From: an uncultured Gloeocapsa sp.
Lineage (GTDB): Bacteria; Cyanobacteriota; Cyanobacteriia; Cyanobacteriales; Gloeocapsaceae
DNA length: 7,337 bases
Direction: 5' to 3'
Assembly: GCA_937930495.1 (NCBI GenBank)
Contig: CALGKL010000093.1
Location: 1-7,337, forward strand
The notes beneath the pieces were generated by a model, which was given only the letters and a program-made list of their open reading frames with translations, did no database searches and was not told the DNA's origin. Numbering within the stretch: the first letter of the stretch is position 1; the number at the start of each line of letters is the position of its first letter. The position numbers and the translations under genes are program-made. Positions 6,388-7,337 of the stretch are shown one piece after another.

Positions 6388-7337
6388 ATGAATACTAGAA
6401 AAAAGCGGCAATGGTTAGGAGAGTTAATCATAGTTATTGCTATAATCCTAATTTTAGCGGTAATTTTACCCTTGGTACTCTCAGAATTTCGTCTTAGATT
6501 ATTGGGGAGATTTCTCTCTTTAGCGATCGTCGCTTTAGGTATAGATTTAATTTGGGGTTATACAGGACTATTAAGCTTAGGACATGGTATCTTCTTTACC
6601 TTGGGAGGGTATGCTCTAGCTATGTATATGAATCTACAACTTCCCGAAGGTCAATTACCGGATTTTTTTGGTCTCTATGGTGTCAAAGAATTACCCTGGA
6701 TCTGGATCCCCTTTAGTTCTTTTCTTTGGACTTTAATAGCAATTTTTTTGATACCAGGGATAGTAGCAGGAATATTGGGTTATTTGGTCTTCCGCAACAG
6801 GATTAAAGGGGTTTACTTCTCTATTCTTACTCAAGCTGCGCTATTAGTCTTCTATAACTTCTTTAATGGTCAACAAAAGTTAATCAATGGGACAAATGGA
6901 CTAAAAACCGATACCCAAAGTATCTTTGGGATATTAGGGGGTTCAGCAGAAGCACAATTATTATTCTACGAGTTGAGTATTTTATTCCTGGTATTGGTTT
7001 ATTTTTTGTGTCGTTGGTTGACTAGTGGTAGATTTGGTAAAGCTTTAATTGCGATTCGAGACGACGAAACCAGGATGCGTTTTTCGGGCTATAACCCTAC
7101 TGGTTATAAAGTAATCGTCTTTGCTATTTCAGGAGCGATCGCTGGGATCTCAGGAGCATTATATACCGTCCAAACAGGAATAGTTACCCCTACCTTCCTG
7201 GAGGTAGCTTTTTCCATTGAGATGGTCATCTGGGTAGCGGTAGGGGGAAGAGGTACATTGATTGGAGCAATTCTGGGTACTATCCTAGTACGTCTAGCCC
7301 AAAGTTTACTCAGTGAAAAATTCCCTGATGTGTGGTT
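6388..7337 (+). CDS. urtC: Urea ABC transporter permease UrtC, 3' end outside window
   Basis: The second LivM-like permease of the urea transporter. The frame is open from ATG 6388 to the window edge, giving 316 complete codons; the family is about 370-390 residues, so roughly the last 60-70 are missing. Visible blocks are WGYTGLLSLGHGIFFTLGGY (56-75), the hallmark of LivM/UrtC; FRNRIKGVYFSILTQAALL (135-153); the coupling-loop region AIRDDETRMRFSGYNP (222-237); and FAISGAIAGISGALYT (245-260). GGRGTLIGAILGT (286-298) follows. The basic N-terminus (MNTRKKRQW) and a first membrane helix at about 12-31 fit an inner-membrane protein. The ATG is 14 nt after the urtB stop with GGGA at 6383-6386, too close to be an ideal Shine-Dalgarno, so coupling to urtB is likely. 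A HIP1 copy lies at 7135-7142. No defect is seen. Confidence 0.94.
   Translation, partial: MNTRKKRQWLGELIIVIAIILILAVILPLVLSEFRLRLLGRFLSLAIVALGIDLIWGYTGLLSLGHGIFFTLGGYALAMYMNLQLPEGQLPDFFGLYGVKELPWIWIPFSSFLWTLIAIFLIPGIVAGILGYLVFRNRIKGVYFSILTQAALLVFYNFFNGQQKLINGTNGLKTDTQSIFGILGGSAEAQLLFYELSILFLVLVYFLCRWLTSGRFGKALIAIRDDETRMRFSGYNPTGYKVIVFAISGAIAGISGALYTVQTGIVTPTFLEVAFSIEMVIWVAVGGRGTLIGAILGTILVRLAQSLLSEKFPDVW

Noticed and set aside
1..7337. Mobile element, CRISPR array, defence system or prophage
   Set aside because: No transposase, integrase, terminal inverted repeats, spaced direct repeats or defence-type domains are present, and base use is even across the window.

Overview
The window looks like ordinary chromosome from a cyanobacterium. 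The evidence is seven copies of the HIP1 palindrome (GCGATCGC) in 7.3 kb, a DUF3110 protein of the kind known mainly from cyanobacteria, an EGY/slr0643-type site-2 protease, and a cyanobacterial-style urea transporter cluster. Base composition is moderately AT-rich and even across all genes. I see no IS element, tRNA, integrase, CRISPR array or phage gene, and I cannot name the genus.

Layout. (1) Positions 1-237, plus strand: the C-terminal part of a dual-specificity/tyrosine-type phosphatase with an intact HCX5R signature. (2) Positions 223-3693, minus strand: a compact four-gene run, read from right to left as DUF3110 protein, murQ, an EGY-like M50 site-2 protease and a PHP-domain phosphoesterase. 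DUF3110/murQ overlap by 4 nt (ATGA) and murQ/M50 by 8 nt. A 57-nt gap precedes the PHP gene, whose 3' end overlaps the convergent phosphatase by 15 nt. (3) Positions 3694-3822: a 129-nt divergent intergenic region with a perfect NtcA consensus, GTA-N8-TAC. (4) Positions 3823-7337, plus strand: urtA, urtB and a urtC cut by the window edge, encoding the solute-binding protein and both permeases of the ABC urea transporter. The ATPases (urtD, urtE) would be expected further downstream.

How the parts work together. UrtA should capture urea outside the inner membrane and pass it to the UrtB/UrtC channel. In cyanobacteria this system is induced by nitrogen limitation through NtcA, which fits the box upstream. 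The minus-strand genes mix peptidoglycan recycling (MurQ), intramembrane proteolysis (M50), a nucleotide/oligonucleotide phosphoesterase-type enzyme (PHP) and an unknown (DUF3110). The overlaps suggest co-transcription, but the shared biology is not obvious.

No clearly new system was found. The observations most worth checking are: UrtA carries a Tat-type signal with a Tyr where I recall relatives having a lipidation Cys; the single NtcA palindrome is placed so that it could serve urtA while covering the predicted start of the opposite operon; and the urtA-urtB gap can form two mutually exclusive RNA pairings, one using an anti-Shine-Dalgarno-like tract.
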